From Beijerinckiaceae bacterium (GTDB lineage Bacteria; Pseudomonadota; Alphaproteobacteria; Rhizobiales; Beijerinckiaceae), in contig CANBNG010000001.1 in NCBI GenBank assembly GCA_947370975.1, positions 1 through 64,000 of the forward strand: DNA of 64,000 nt, read 5' to 3'. The position numbers were made by a program, and so were the translations under genes. Under the pieces are notes generated by a model. The model was given only the letters and a program-made list of their open reading frames with translations. It was not told the DNA's origin and made no database searches. The first letter of the stretch is position 1; the number at the start of each line of letters is the position of its first letter. Positions 35,864 through 44,887 of this stretch are shown here, piece by piece.

Positions 35864-37228
35864 CTAACGTGCATTGGCCTGACCCATAACCAGATCGGGC
35901 AGATAGGTCGAGATGGAGGGCATGACGCACAAAAGCACAACGGCCATGATCATCAGGACCACAAAGGGCAGCGTGCCGTAGATCACCTCTTTCAAGGGAA
36001 TGTCGGGCGCGATGTTGCGAATTACGAAAATATTCAAGCCAACAGGCGGATGAATCAGCCCAAGCTCCATGACAATGGTCATGACCACGCCGAACCAGAT
36101 CAGATCGAAACCCGCAGCCTTGATCGGCGGCAGTATGATCGGGGCCGTCATCAGGATGATCGAGACAGGCGGCAGGAAGAAGCCGAGCACGACGACCAGC
36201 ACGAGGATGGTGGCCAACAGCAGCCATTTGTCGAGCTGCATCGCCACGATGGATTGCGCCGCGCCCTGCGAGATGTGCAGATAGCTCATCACATAGGAAT
36301 AGAGCAGCGACATGCCGATGATCAGCATCAGCATGGTCGATTCCCGCAAGGTCGAGGACAGGATCGGCTCCAGGTCGCGCGGCTTCCAGACGCCGTAAAT
36401 GACAGCGATCAACGCCAGTGCGAGAAGCCCGCCAAGCCCTGCCGTTTCCGAGGGTGTCGCATAGCCGCCATAAAGGGCGAACATGACGCCGGTCAGCAAC
36501 AGCACGAACGGGAGCACGCGCGGGAGCACGCTGAATTTCTGCGCCATCGTGTAGTGGTGCTTTTGCAAAATATCGTGTTCGCGCCCCGTGCGCTCATATT
36601 CCGCCTTCGCAGCTGCATATTCCTGCCGGAACCGAATGACTGCATAGGTCGCAAACAGCATCACCAGCAAGAAGCCGGGACCGATGCCCGCCAGAAACAG
36701 GCGGCCGAGCGATTGTTCCGAGGCCACTGCATAGAGGATCATCGTGATTGAGGGCGGCAGCAAAATGCCGAGCGTTCCCCCGGCTGCGATGATACCCGCC
36801 GCAAAGCCGCCCGAATAGCCGCGCTTGCGCATTTCGGGAATTCCAGCCGAACCGATGGCCGAACAGGTTGCTGGCGAGGATCCAGCCATGGCTGCAAACA
36901 AGGCGCAGGCAAAGACGTTGGCAATGCCAAGGCCACCCGGCACCCGGTGCATCCAGGCATGAAGAGCCGAATAGAGATCCTGCCCCGCGCGCGATTTGCC
37001 GATGGCAGCGCCCTTCAGGATGAAGAGCGGTATCGACAGCAGCGTGATCGAGGCCATTTCCTCAAACACATTCTGCGTGACCGTATCAAGCGACGCCGCA
37101 GGCATGAAGAAATACATGAAGACGACAGCGACTGCGCCAAGCGCGAAGGCAATCGGCATACCGGCAAACATCGCAAAGAGCGTTGCCCCGCCGTAGAGAA
37201 GTCCGACGGACAGCGTGCTCATGCGCAC
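35864..37228 (-). CDS. TRAP transporter large permease (DctM family)
   Basis: 454 residues, about 12 to 13 hydrophobic helices. This is the sodium-coupled transmembrane subunit. Family blocks: SIPLFILKGAAIGKS, GSSPATCSAIGS and GGTLGILLPPSITMILYA, and a second inverted-repeat GLIHPPVGLNIFVI. The start overlaps the small permease gene by ten bases. In rhizobia the matPQM system imports malonate; the presence of matB next in line makes the same role likely here. A cytoplasmic loop of about 50 residues between helices (ERTGREHDILQKH) is longer than usual. Confidence 0.9.
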   Translation of the reverse strand: MRMSTLSVGLLYGGATLFAMFAGMPIAFALGAVAVVFMYFFMPAASLDTVTQNVFEEMASITLLSIPLFILKGAAIGKSRAGQDLYSALHAWMHRVPGGLGIANVFACALFAAMAGSSPATCSAIGSAGIPEMRKRGYSGGFAAGIIAAGGTLGILLPPSITMILYAVASEQSLGRLFLAGIGPGFLLVMLFATYAVIRFRQEYAAAKAEYERTGREHDILQKHHYTMAQKFSVLPRVLPFVLLLTGVMFALYGGYATPSETAGLGGLLALALIAVIYGVWKPRDLEPILSSTLRESTMLMLIIGMSLLYSYVMSYLHISQGAAQSIVAMQLDKWLLLATILVLVVVLGFFLPPVSIILMTAPIILPPIKAAGFDLIWFGVVMTIVMELGLIHPPVGLNIFVIRNIAPDIPLKEVIYGTLPFVVLMIMAVVLLCVMPSISTYLPDLVMGQANAR

Positions 37229-37776
37229 TCCTGCGTCTTGAGAGCCACCAGAACCTGAAAGGCGATCTGCAGGCAGAGCAAGCTCATGCCTGCCGCCATA
37301 ATACTATAGGGAATCCAAAGCGGCGGGCCCCAAGTGGAGGAGGTCACCTGCCCGTCCTCCCAGGCCTCATGAAACAGCGTCCAGGATTTCCACGAGAAGA
37401 AGGCGCAAAAGGCGAGGCTTGCAAGGTCCACGACCAGCAGGCGCAAACGATTTGCGCGGGGCGACAAAAAGCCAAGCACCGCATCAATCGCCACATGGCC
37501 ACGCCGCGACTGGACATGGGCCGCCGTCAGAAAGGTCGCGCCAACCAGCAGGAAGACCGAGGCCTCGTCCTGCCAATAGGTCGCCGCCTTGAAATAATAG
37601 CGCGCAACAACGCTGTAGCTCAGGATCAGGCTCGCGCCCACGAGCGCCAGAGCTGAAACGATCATGATGGTCGTGTTGACGAGCCCAAGCATGGCCTGGG
37701 CGCGGGCAAGCCCGGGGCTGAGCCTTGTGGGCGCTGCCTTTGCAGCGCCCGGCATTTCAAATCCATGCGCGCTCAT
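37219..37776 (-). CDS. TRAP transporter small permease (DctQ family)
   Basis: 185 residues with four hydrophobic helices: TTIMIVSALALVGASLI, the second around VFLLVGATFLTAAHV, the third after NRLRLLVVDLASLAF, and the fourth in the C-terminus. The loop RRGHVAIDAVL between helices 2 and 3 is a DctQ signature. It bridges binding protein and large permease in the inner membrane. It overlaps its neighbours on both sides (four and ten bases), so the three TRAP genes are translationally coupled. Confidence 0.87.
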   Translation of the reverse strand: MSAHGFEMPGAAKAAPTRLSPGLARAQAMLGLVNTTIMIVSALALVGASLILSYSVVARYYFKAATYWQDEASVFLLVGATFLTAAHVQSRRGHVAIDAVLGFLSPRANRLRLLVVDLASLAFCAFFSWKSWTLFHEAWEDGQVTSSTWGPPLWIPYSIMAAGMSLLCLQIAFQVLVALKTQECA

Positions 37777-38792
37777 GTCGGCACAGCTTCAGCCAGTTTG
37801 AGAAGCTTCTCGCAATTGGCGTTCTTGGCCGAATAATCCTTCCACGCGGTGTCGCGCGCCAGCTTGCGCCATTTCTCGACGATGGCTTCATCGAGATCGT
37901 GGATTTTTGCGCCCGCCTTTTCGTAGATCTTGGCCACCAACTCATCATCGGCCATGGCCGCATCGCGACCAAAGGCCTCGAGCCCCTGCCCCACATCCAT
38001 GATGAGATCCTGCTGCTTTTTGGGCAGCGCCTCGAAAACAGCCTTTGAAATGATGAGGGGCTCCAGCATGTACCAGTACGATTTGCCGCGCCCGGTCGTG
38101 AGATGCTTTGCGATTTCCTCCAGCTTGAAGGAAACGAGGCTCGTCGATGAGGTAATGCCCGCGTCGCAGGCGCCTGTCTGCATGGCGGCATAGAGCTCGT
38201 TTGAGGGCAGCGAGAGCACGGCAGCGCCTGCAGCCTGCAACATCATGTCCATCTCGCGCGAGCCGCCGCGGATTTTCATCCCCTTGGCGTCCTCCGGATT
38301 GACCAGTGGTGTGGAGCGGCTCGCGACGCCGCCCGCCTGCCAGATCCAGGTCACGATCATCACGCCCTTGTCGTTCAGGAACTTTGAAAACTCCTTGCCG
38401 ACAGCAGCATTCTTCCAGGCAAGTCCCTGCGCATAGGAACTCACGAGCGCTGGCATGAGGCCGATATTGACCTCCGGCATCTCGCCGCCCGCATAGGAGA
38501 TCGGCACCAGAGACATGTCGAGCGCACCTTTGCGGATCGCCGACACCTGCGAATTGACCTTCATCAGCGAAGAGCCGGCATAGACCTGCGCGACCATTTC
38601 GCCGCTGCTCTTGCTCTCGAGCTCCGCGGCGAAGCGCCGGCAGAGCACATCGCGAAAATCGCCATCATTTCCGCTGGACCCTGGAAATTGATGCGAAATC
38701 TTGAGGGTGGTCGCGGCACGGGCCGCCCCGAATGTCAAAATGGCGGGAGCGGCAATCGTGCCCGCGAGCACATGGCGGCGCGTGAATGACAT
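37773..38792 (-). CDS. TRAP transporter substrate-binding protein (DctP family)
   Basis: 339 residues, first gene of the leftward operon. ATG 38792 follows CGGAGGAAAGTCC. The signal contains a twin arginine (SFTRRHVLAGTIAAPA), so Tat export is likely. Mature features of DctP: LKISHQFPGSSGNDGD, VYAGSSLMKVNSQVSAIRKG, and KIRGGSREMDMMLQAAGA including the Arg that binds the ligand carboxylate. Specificity cannot be read from sequence; the following matB argues for malonate or a near relative. The 200 bases upstream (38793-38993) contain the operon promoter and an inverted repeat CCTGGC-N9-GCCAGG. Confidence 0.88.
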   Translation of the reverse strand: MSFTRRHVLAGTIAAPAILTFGAARAATTLKISHQFPGSSGNDGDFRDVLCRRFAAELESKSSGEMVAQVYAGSSLMKVNSQVSAIRKGALDMSLVPISYAGGEMPEVNIGLMPALVSSYAQGLAWKNAAVGKEFSKFLNDKGVMIVTWIWQAGGVASRSTPLVNPEDAKGMKIRGGSREMDMMLQAAGAAVLSLPSNELYAAMQTGACDAGITSSTSLVSFKLEEIAKHLTTGRGKSYWYMLEPLIISKAVFEALPKKQQDLIMDVGQGLEAFGRDAAMADDELVAKIYEKAGAKIHDLDEAIVEKWRKLARDTAWKDYSAKNANCEKLLKLAEAVPT

Positions 38793-38993
38793 GGACTTTC
38801 CTCCGATGCAGGCCTGCTGGCGGCCCGTCTGCGCCTGGCTGATGAGCCGCCAGGCTGAGATATCGAAAGGAAGCCTATTCTATGCAAGGGCGCAAATCCA
38901 TCAACCAATGGTGGCAAAGATAAGCGCAGCCAGATGCCGGGCTCGTCCCTCCGTACCCTTATTCTCGAGGCCCAAACCAGGATCGCGAAGCGC

Positions 38994-39782
38994 CTAGCTA
39001 TCCAGCCTCGCCGCGCGCGCCGCGATCCTGTCGTAGGCAACATGGATTGGATCACGCAGATCGATGCAGAGCGAACCAAGCGAGCGCAGCAGCGCCATGG
39101 CATCATCGCACAGGGTCCAATAGCCAAGCACCGGCGCATAAGGCGCAGGCGGCGCGAGATGTGCAATATCGCGGTGGGTAATTTCATCGCCGTTTGCAAA
39201 ACCATCATAAGTGTCTTGCAGCCGGAACGTCTCGACCGCCAACCTATCGGCAAACATTACCTCATGCTCCCCGCATTCAAGGTGATAATAGTCGATGGTA
39301 TCTTCGACCCAGGCACCCTGCCGGATTGTTGCGCCGTTGATCAAGAACATCGCCGGGATAAGATAACCATCCATGAACACCGCATGTTTGGGCGAGAGAT
39401 AAAGGTCCCGCGCAGGCACGCCGTCACCAATCGCAGATGCCATGACAAGAACGGGATCAACCGAGTTCGGCCAAAAAGCGCCCCGCGACTTGCGCCACGT
39501 CTTCCGGCCGATCCAGCGAATGGGCTTGTATGAACCGTCCTCCGTGGCAATCAGATCCCCGATCGCAAGATCTTCGATGCAAACCTCTCCACGAACCGTC
39601 TCAATGCGCGTGCCACGCAAGACGCAAAGCGGATCACAATATTCAGGGTCGGAATGGCGCCCTGCCGCCTTCGCCTTTTTGGTAGGAAGCACGCTCATCA
39701 TCGCAGCTGCACTCAGCAGGGCGCCAATGCGGATAACGTGACGGCGACTTCGCGCGTCGACAGCGGGATACTCGACACACAT
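38994..39782 (-). CDS. Tat-exported Hint-domain protein
   Basis: 262 residues from ATG 39782 (GAGTGGAG upstream; GTG 39794 also possible). The N-terminus carries SRRHVIRIGALLSAAAM, a twin-arginine signal. The mature part is a Hint (hedgehog/intein) fold: CVLRGTRIETVRGEVCIEDL begins with the nucleophile Cys, and LYLSPKHAVFMDG carries the conserved block-B His. No C-terminal Asn as in inteins is evident. The protein ends about 120 residues after the His, in a helical tail. Similar proteins occur near secreted repeat proteins and polysaccharide loci; their role is unknown. It is transcribed alone, at the edge of the EPS locus. Confidence 0.72.
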   Translation of the reverse strand: MCVEYPAVDARSRRHVIRIGALLSAAAMMSVLPTKKAKAAGRHSDPEYCDPLCVLRGTRIETVRGEVCIEDLAIGDLIATEDGSYKPIRWIGRKTWRKSRGAFWPNSVDPVLVMASAIGDGVPARDLYLSPKHAVFMDGYLIPAMFLINGATIRQGAWVEDTIDYYHLECGEHEVMFADRLAVETFRLQDTYDGFANGDEITHRDIAHLAPPAPYAPVLGYWTLCDDAMALLRSLGSLCIDLRDPIHVAYDRIAARAARLDS

Positions 39783-39922
39783 TGCAAACTCCACTCAACA
39801 AAAATAAGCCTCTCAATCTCCATGCTGCAGCGACATTTATCAAATAAGAATTGAAAAAGAATGATATTGACCTTAATATTTATAGTAGCGCCGAAGCTAC
39901 ATGCACGGCAGCGCATCAATTA

Positions 39923-40972
39923 TTATTTTGCACGCCGCCGCATTTTCTCTCCAACTAAGCGCACGAGCCTCCTTGCATCTGCGATGGCTGCAAAAGGCAA
40001 GCCAGACAGCGGGATGACGCCAAAGCTCAAACTCCGCAAAAATCGTTCACCGCCATTGCGTGGCTCCAGCCAATCGCGTTGCTCAAGCACATGTGAGAAC
40101 TCTCGGGCGGCCAGTGTGTAGGGCGAGCATCCAAGATATAAATCGCTGAACCGACCATAGGCGTTGGCAGGAACATTATTTTGGTCCCAGGGCTTGTGAC
40201 CCAGAGAATGAATGAACACCGGCATGCCATGCCGCAGATGGACCGCACGTTCCGCGAGCGTGTATCCGTAGGGACCCGAAAACTGGAGAATATCCCTGCC
40301 CCGTCGCAATAGCTGTACAGGAAGATGCGAGAATTCCCGAGACGAGAGAAGTGCGGTCAAGACGTCCTGATCTCCGAGCAGGTGCCTGGGCCGACGATGC
40401 CATGGCTTGGCTTGCGCCTCCAGATAGTCTGGGCTCCCGAGAAGTTCACGCCAGCGAACCAGAATATCGCGGTGGACAGCCCCAACCCGGAGCACAGCGC
40501 TGTTCAACGCGAACGGGAACGATCGACCAATATCAAAACCCCAGGCCGATGCACGCTCCGCGCTGCCATCGTCATGAAACTCGCCCAGCATCTCTTCTGT
40601 AATCATCAACGTGCCGGAATCGCTCTTTGCAAAAAGCGCAGACAGGCAGGAACCCACCACAATGTCGGAATCGATCCAAACGACATCGTCGTACCCACGA
40701 TCCAGCAGCGTGAGCAAGGCATGCGGCTTAACATTATATTTTGAATAAGATCCCGCGATTGGCGTGAGCTCGACCGATACATTTGGTATGTTTTGGATCC
40801 AATCTTGTAAGCATTCCGACGCACGTGGCATGAAGAGAATGACTCTCGCCGCGGGCAGAATTTTCTCCAGGCTTGCAATAAGGATCCGCACCGCCGGCTC
40901 AACACTCGGCCGATCCTCAGCAATGCAAATGACAGGAAGAATCTGGTCCTCGGCCTGTAAGACACGTGTCAT
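39923..40972 (-). CDS. Putative glycosyltransferase of the GT8-like (GT-A) type
   Basis: 349 residues from ATG 40972 (GGAGCGGATTTGTG); a TTG at 41002 gives ten more residues. A GT-A fold is suggested by LPVICIAEDRPSVEPAVRI at the start and by WIDSDIVV (about residues 103-110), the metal-binding DxD of nucleotide-sugar transferases. GDQDVLTALL near the middle resembles the late block of GT8 enzymes. No signal peptide: cytoplasmic, probably adds a sugar to the EPS repeat unit. Assignment to a precise family is not certain. Confidence 0.65.
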   Translation of the reverse strand: MTRVLQAEDQILPVICIAEDRPSVEPAVRILIASLEKILPAARVILFMPRASECLQDWIQNIPNVSVELTPIAGSYSKYNVKPHALLTLLDRGYDDVVWIDSDIVVGSCLSALFAKSDSGTLMITEEMLGEFHDDGSAERASAWGFDIGRSFPFALNSAVLRVGAVHRDILVRWRELLGSPDYLEAQAKPWHRRPRHLLGDQDVLTALLSSREFSHLPVQLLRRGRDILQFSGPYGYTLAERAVHLRHGMPVFIHSLGHKPWDQNNVPANAYGRFSDLYLGCSPYTLAAREFSHVLEQRDWLEPRNGGERFLRSLSFGVIPLSGLPFAAIADARRLVRLVGEKMRRRAK

Positions 40973-41383
40973 CACAAATCCGCTTCGCTTCTGATCCCCC
41001 AACGCTACATGTGAGCGAAGAAATATACCAATCGATGAAGATAAAAATAAAATCTCTTATTGCTCGGCTGAAGCTAAATACGGTTTCAAATAGCGTTGTC
41101 TTTGCCATGGCCATATTTACCACGTGACAACCAAAAAGTTTCGCCCATACATTCTGACGTTTTATAACAAGTAACTGAAAAAAAGCGATATTTGTGACTC
41201 ACCAAGCCGGAGTAATGTAAGCATTCTGGACACATTCGAATCAAACGGTATTGATTCAGCGAGAATCGCGTGGCATTGTTGCGACTGCTAAGAGAGGTAC
41301 AGCGCGATGAGTTTCCAGCGCAAAATGCACAAAAAGTGCCCGCCTCCACGTCTTAGGATCTGTCCGAAATAACGGGGTTTGCT
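40973..41383. other. Divergent promoter region at the left edge of the EPS genes
   Basis: This AT-rich stretch separates the leftward glycosyltransferase from the ExoY-like gene. No long coding frame is convincing. It includes a 21-codon leader frame at 41307 and a short hairpin GCAC-aaaaa-GTGC at about 41327. It probably carries promoters and regulatory sites for EPS synthesis in both directions. Confidence 0.45.
41307..41372 (+). CDS. Possible 21-aa leader peptide upstream of the ExoY-like gene
   Basis: ATG 41307 has a good GAGAGG ribosome binding site eight bases upstream. The frame encodes 21 residues, MSFQRKMHKKCPPPRLRICP and a final Lys, strongly basic with a Pro run, and stops 11 bases before the GTG of the sugar transferase. 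The consecutive prolines and closeness to the next gene fit a translated leader affecting its expression. No family is recognised, and it may be chance. Confidence 0.3.
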   Translation: MSFQRKMHKKCPPPRLRICPK

Positions 41384-42055
41384 GTGGCAATCCATGACTC
41401 GACCGAGTGTGCGTCGGCTTGCGTCTCTGTAAGCGAAAAAGCAATCGGCGGAAGGACAAAGCGCGTCTTCGATGTCATGGCTGCTCTTTGCGCAATCATT
41501 CTGCTCGCCCCCCTGCTGGTGCTCATTAGTGCGCTGGTTTTCGTATTGGATGGCGGGCCAGTCATGATCCGGCACACACGCATCGGGCGCGGCGGCGTCA
41601 AATTCGGCTGCCTCAAATACCGCACCATGGTAACCAACGGCGATGAGGTACTCCGCTCCCATCTGGCCAGCAGCCCGGAGGCCCTTGAGGAATGGACAAA
41701 AACCCGCAAACTCGTCTCTGACCCTCGCGTCACAACGCTAGGCCGCATCCTGCGAAAAACCAGCCTCGACGAGCTGCCGCAAATCCTCAATATTTTCTCG
41801 GGCGAAATGAGCTTTGTTGGGCCGCGTCCGATCGTTGAGGATGAAATATACAAATATGGCGCTGCCTTCAATGAGTACCGCCGCGCTCGCCCTGGCCTGA
41901 CAGGTCGCTGGCAGGTCAGTGGACGGAACGACACAGGTTATGACGAACGCGTCGCGCTCGATCAGCACTATGTATCGAATTGGTCGTTTACGAGCGACAT
42001 CGAGATAATCCTGTTGACGATACCTGCTGTGATCAAAGCCAAGGGCGTCTATTGA
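41384..42055 (+). CDS. ExoY-like undecaprenyl-phosphate sugar phosphotransferase
   Basis: 223 residues from GTG 41384. One membrane helix (AALCAIILLAPLLVLISAL) precedes the polyprenyl-phosphate hexose-1-P transferase domain: RIGRGGVKFGCLKYRTM, RKTSLDELPQILNIFSGEMS and VGPRP with RARPGLTGRWQVSGR. It starts repeat-unit synthesis by moving galactose- or glucose-1-phosphate onto the lipid carrier, as ExoY does for succinoglycan. No N-terminal Wzz/CoA-binding extension, so it is the short type. It converges with the flippase gene, overlapping by seven bases. Confidence 0.9.
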   Translation: MAIHDSTECASACVSVSEKAIGGRTKRVFDVMAALCAIILLAPLLVLISALVFVLDGGPVMIRHTRIGRGGVKFGCLKYRTMVTNGDEVLRSHLASSPEALEEWTKTRKLVSDPRVTTLGRILRKTSLDELPQILNIFSGEMSFVGPRPIVEDEIYKYGAAFNEYRRARPGLTGRWQVSGRNDTGYDERVALDQHYVSNWSFTSDIEIILLTIPAVIKAKGVY

Positions 42056-43518
42056 GACTGCTCGCGATTCCTGATCGACTCATAAAAACTTGCCGCCGCG
42101 CGGCCCGTATCCGCAAGTAGCTTCCGCCCAGCGGGAAACAGACAAAGCGTCAAGACGGCCTGTCCATAGGCAATCGGCAATGCGAGCAGAATCACCTTCC
42201 ATCCGCTGACGCCGGATTGATATAGCCACGACACGGACAGCAGGGTGGCTAGGGCAGATCCCATCAGTGGCAGGATACCCCATAAAAGATCCGAAGCCCT
42301 GACTGCCCCCTTGCGCCCACCGAGATAAATCGTGAGCGGCACGCGGAAAAAACACTCGGATATAGCATAGGCGCAAGCGACGCCCTCGGCACCCCAGCCA
42401 AGCCCGATAAAAAAACCGGCTACGATCACGAGTGAACTCGTGACACTCACCCGAACCATGTCTCCAGATCTCCCCTGGGCGATAAAAAGCCAGCTCGACG
42501 AATTGACGATCGGCTGGACAAGCCCCGCAAAGCCGAGCCAATAAAAAATGGGCGCTACAGGCAGCCATCTTTCGCCCAATAAAATCCTCACCAGATCGTG
42601 AGAGCAAGCAATCGCGACGGCCATTCCAGGAATGCACGCCAGATTGACCAGGCCGCTCGATTGCAAAAATGCACGGCGAAACCCCTCCTGATCGCCCTGC
42701 ATCCGACTGAGCAACGGGACCATGACGCGGGTGACTGGATTAGCAAGATTTTCGAGCGGATAAAGCAGCAATTTATATGCGCGATCATAATAGCCAAGAA
42801 CTGCACCGCCCAATGATCGGCCTATAAGGATATTATCGACGTTACGGCTCGCATAATTGGCGAAGTTGTGAAACATGATGTTCAGGCCAAACCTGAACAT
42901 TCCATCAAGATCACCCCCCCGTTTTGGAATACCTGGGCGCCAGGATCCAACGAGAAACGTAAGTACCGACCAGCAAAGTACGGACGCAAGGCCCGCGGAC
43001 CATAATGCCCAATAGCTCGGCCAAAAATAGGAAACGCCGATCACTGTGACAAACGACACCAGGGCACAAACGATGTCGATCAATGCGACCACACGAAAGC
43101 GCAGGTCGCGTCCAAGCATGGCGTATTGACCAAAGGTGAGACTGCCCAGCATGACGATCACGCCAAAACTTGCGACAAGACCAACCAGACGAGGATCGGC
43201 ATAAAACCGCCCCACCAGGGGACTCACCAGAACGAGAAGCAGCGCGACGCCCAATGATATAAGGAAATTGAGCCAGAAAACGGTATTCAATTGATCCTTC
43301 GAAATCTTATCTTTTTGCATGATGGCTTGGTGCAGACCCACATCCTGCAAGAGACCAGCTAAACCGATAACCGGCATAGCCATGGCGTAAACCCCAAAAT
43401 CATCGGGTGTCAGCAGCCTCGCCAATAAAATTGTCGTTGCAATCTGCAGAGCCATGCGCGTGGCTTGTGAAGCCATCGACCAACTGATGCCAAACAGAGC
43501 CGCGAGCCTGAAATTCAT
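42049..43518 (-). CDS. Wzx-like polysaccharide flippase (MOP superfamily)
   Basis: 489 residues, about 12 to 14 membrane helices. N-terminal SMASQATRMALQIATTILLA and ARLLTPDDFGVYAMAMPV are the typical start of the polysaccharide transporter (PST) family, as in ExoT and WzxC. It moves the lipid-linked repeat unit across the inner membrane. The Wzy-like polymerase gene precedes it in the same direction (37 bases), so they form a flippase/polymerase pair. Confidence 0.87.
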   Translation of the reverse strand: MNFRLAALFGISWSMASQATRMALQIATTILLARLLTPDDFGVYAMAMPVIGLAGLLQDVGLHQAIMQKDKISKDQLNTVFWLNFLISLGVALLLVLVSPLVGRFYADPRLVGLVASFGVIVMLGSLTFGQYAMLGRDLRFRVVALIDIVCALVSFVTVIGVSYFWPSYWALWSAGLASVLCWSVLTFLVGSWRPGIPKRGGDLDGMFRFGLNIMFHNFANYASRNVDNILIGRSLGGAVLGYYDRAYKLLLYPLENLANPVTRVMVPLLSRMQGDQEGFRRAFLQSSGLVNLACIPGMAVAIACSHDLVRILLGERWLPVAPIFYWLGFAGLVQPIVNSSSWLFIAQGRSGDMVRVSVTSSLVIVAGFFIGLGWGAEGVACAYAISECFFRVPLTIYLGGRKGAVRASDLLWGILPLMGSALATLLSVSWLYQSGVSGWKVILLALPIAYGQAVLTLCLFPAGRKLLADTGRAAASFYESIRNREQSQ

Positions 43519-43554
43519 GGGACCAACCTGCTCCAGAAAAAATGTCTCAAAGGG

Positions 43555-44811
43555 TCAATATGAGGCTGTCGCTGCACTACCCGCCTTGGAGCCACAAATC
43601 GCACCGCCGAGTGCCATGAGAATGAAATTTAACTGGCTGTTCCAGAAAATTGGGTTCTCACTCATGCCCAGCACAGATATCCAGATCATGTAAAGCAGGG
43701 GAACGAGCGAGACGACAGTGCCGGCGCGCGCAAGGTAGACGATACCACGCCAATATTGCTGCAAGAGACCAAGAACCAAAAGCGACAGCCCGACAAGACC
43801 AAATGCGACCGTCGTTTCCAGATAGACGTTATGGAACGCAACCAACTGCTGACGAAGGACATAGCGGAGATATTCAGCTGTGCTCTCGCTTGATTGCCAA
43901 TAAGCCAAAAACCCAACGCCCAAACCTGGCCGCTCTTCCACGGCATCCATCCCGATACGCCAAATCAGATCACGACCGGTAAGACCGGCATCTTTTCCGA
44001 GCGCGTCGAGAACAAATGCGACGGGGTCGAACCTAGAGATAAAAAGCGTAAGGGCGAGGCTCGCAACCAATGCCACTCCAGATCCAACCAGCACGCCCGT
44101 CGATGCAATCCCTCTACGCATGATCAAAAATGTCGGAAAAAGTCCACATAGCAGAACCGTCAAAACAGCCGATGTCCCGGAGCCTGACTTCAAAAGCATG
44201 AAAAACGCGAGGCAGAGGCCAAAGCCAGTCAGCCATTTTCGCCAGCCCGACAAGAGCAACGATGTCGCGCAAATAATCTGCAATGTGCTGAAGACCCCAA
44301 GTTCGTTCTTGTGCAGATAGACCCCCTTGAAGTTCCCCTGCTCGTCTACGCTCTGTCCACTTGCGAAAAAAAACAGGAGCACTGAGATGACCTGGAGGAG
44401 AAAGCCGAAGAAAAACAATATTTTTACAAAACGCTCGAGGCCGGCATGCCTTATCATCACGAAAGCGACAACGGAATTCAGAAAGAATTGAATGGCATGA
44501 AACAGGGTGAGCTCCGGAAGCAAAGACCAAATGGTCGAGACGATTGCAATCGCGGGCCATGACAGAAGTAGGATATTGCGACGAAATACCTCGATATACT
44601 CTTTCGGCTTTTGCGCAATCGCATAGATCGATAGTGCATCCGCAATCAGCCACGCAAGGCTGTTAAGATCCGGGACTAATGAAATGCGGGTCACCAGCGC
44701 GAGGAAAATGATCCAGAACGAATCAAACCATAATCCATGCAAAAACGGTAAGCTGAATTGGGCGCTTTCTTCGAGCCTGTAAGAATGTGAACGTGCAGAA
44801 AATGATCGCAT
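43555..44811 (-). CDS. Wzy/ExoQ-like EPS polymerase
   Basis: 418 residues from ATG 44811 (AAGGGCGAT upstream). Ten or more hydrophobic helices with a large periplasmic loop (about residues 320-360, containing GLGVGFLAYWQSSESTAEYL). This loop with the later AFHNVYLETTVAFGLVGLS is the O-antigen ligase/polymerase (Wzy_C) signature. It joins repeat units at the periplasmic face. Located directly upstream of the flippase. ExoQ and O-antigen ligase cannot be separated by sequence alone; EPS context favours polymerase. Confidence 0.82.
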   Translation of the reverse strand: MRSFSARSHSYRLEESAQFSLPFLHGLWFDSFWIIFLALVTRISLVPDLNSLAWLIADALSIYAIAQKPKEYIEVFRRNILLLSWPAIAIVSTIWSLLPELTLFHAIQFFLNSVVAFVMIRHAGLERFVKILFFFGFLLQVISVLLFFFASGQSVDEQGNFKGVYLHKNELGVFSTLQIICATSLLLSGWRKWLTGFGLCLAFFMLLKSGSGTSAVLTVLLCGLFPTFLIMRRGIASTGVLVGSGVALVASLALTLFISRFDPVAFVLDALGKDAGLTGRDLIWRIGMDAVEERPGLGVGFLAYWQSSESTAEYLRYVLRQQLVAFHNVYLETTVAFGLVGLSLLVLGLLQQYWRGIVYLARAGTVVSLVPLLYMIWISVLGMSENPIFWNSQLNFILMALGGAICGSKAGSAATASY

Positions 44812-44887
44812 ATCGCCCTTCAACAATCGGAAACGGGAAGCTGTGCAGTCTGCTGAATGGCGCGTTCCGGCTCCCTAAACTTAAAAA

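Noticed and set aside
35660..36751. 363-codon plus-strand frame rich in His, Gln and Arg opposite the TRAP permease
   Set aside because: Low-complexity mirror of a membrane protein gene; not protein-like.
41355..41380. GGATCTGTCCGAAATAACGG resembles an insertion sequence terminus
   Set aside because: No matching second end, no transposase and no target duplication can be seen.
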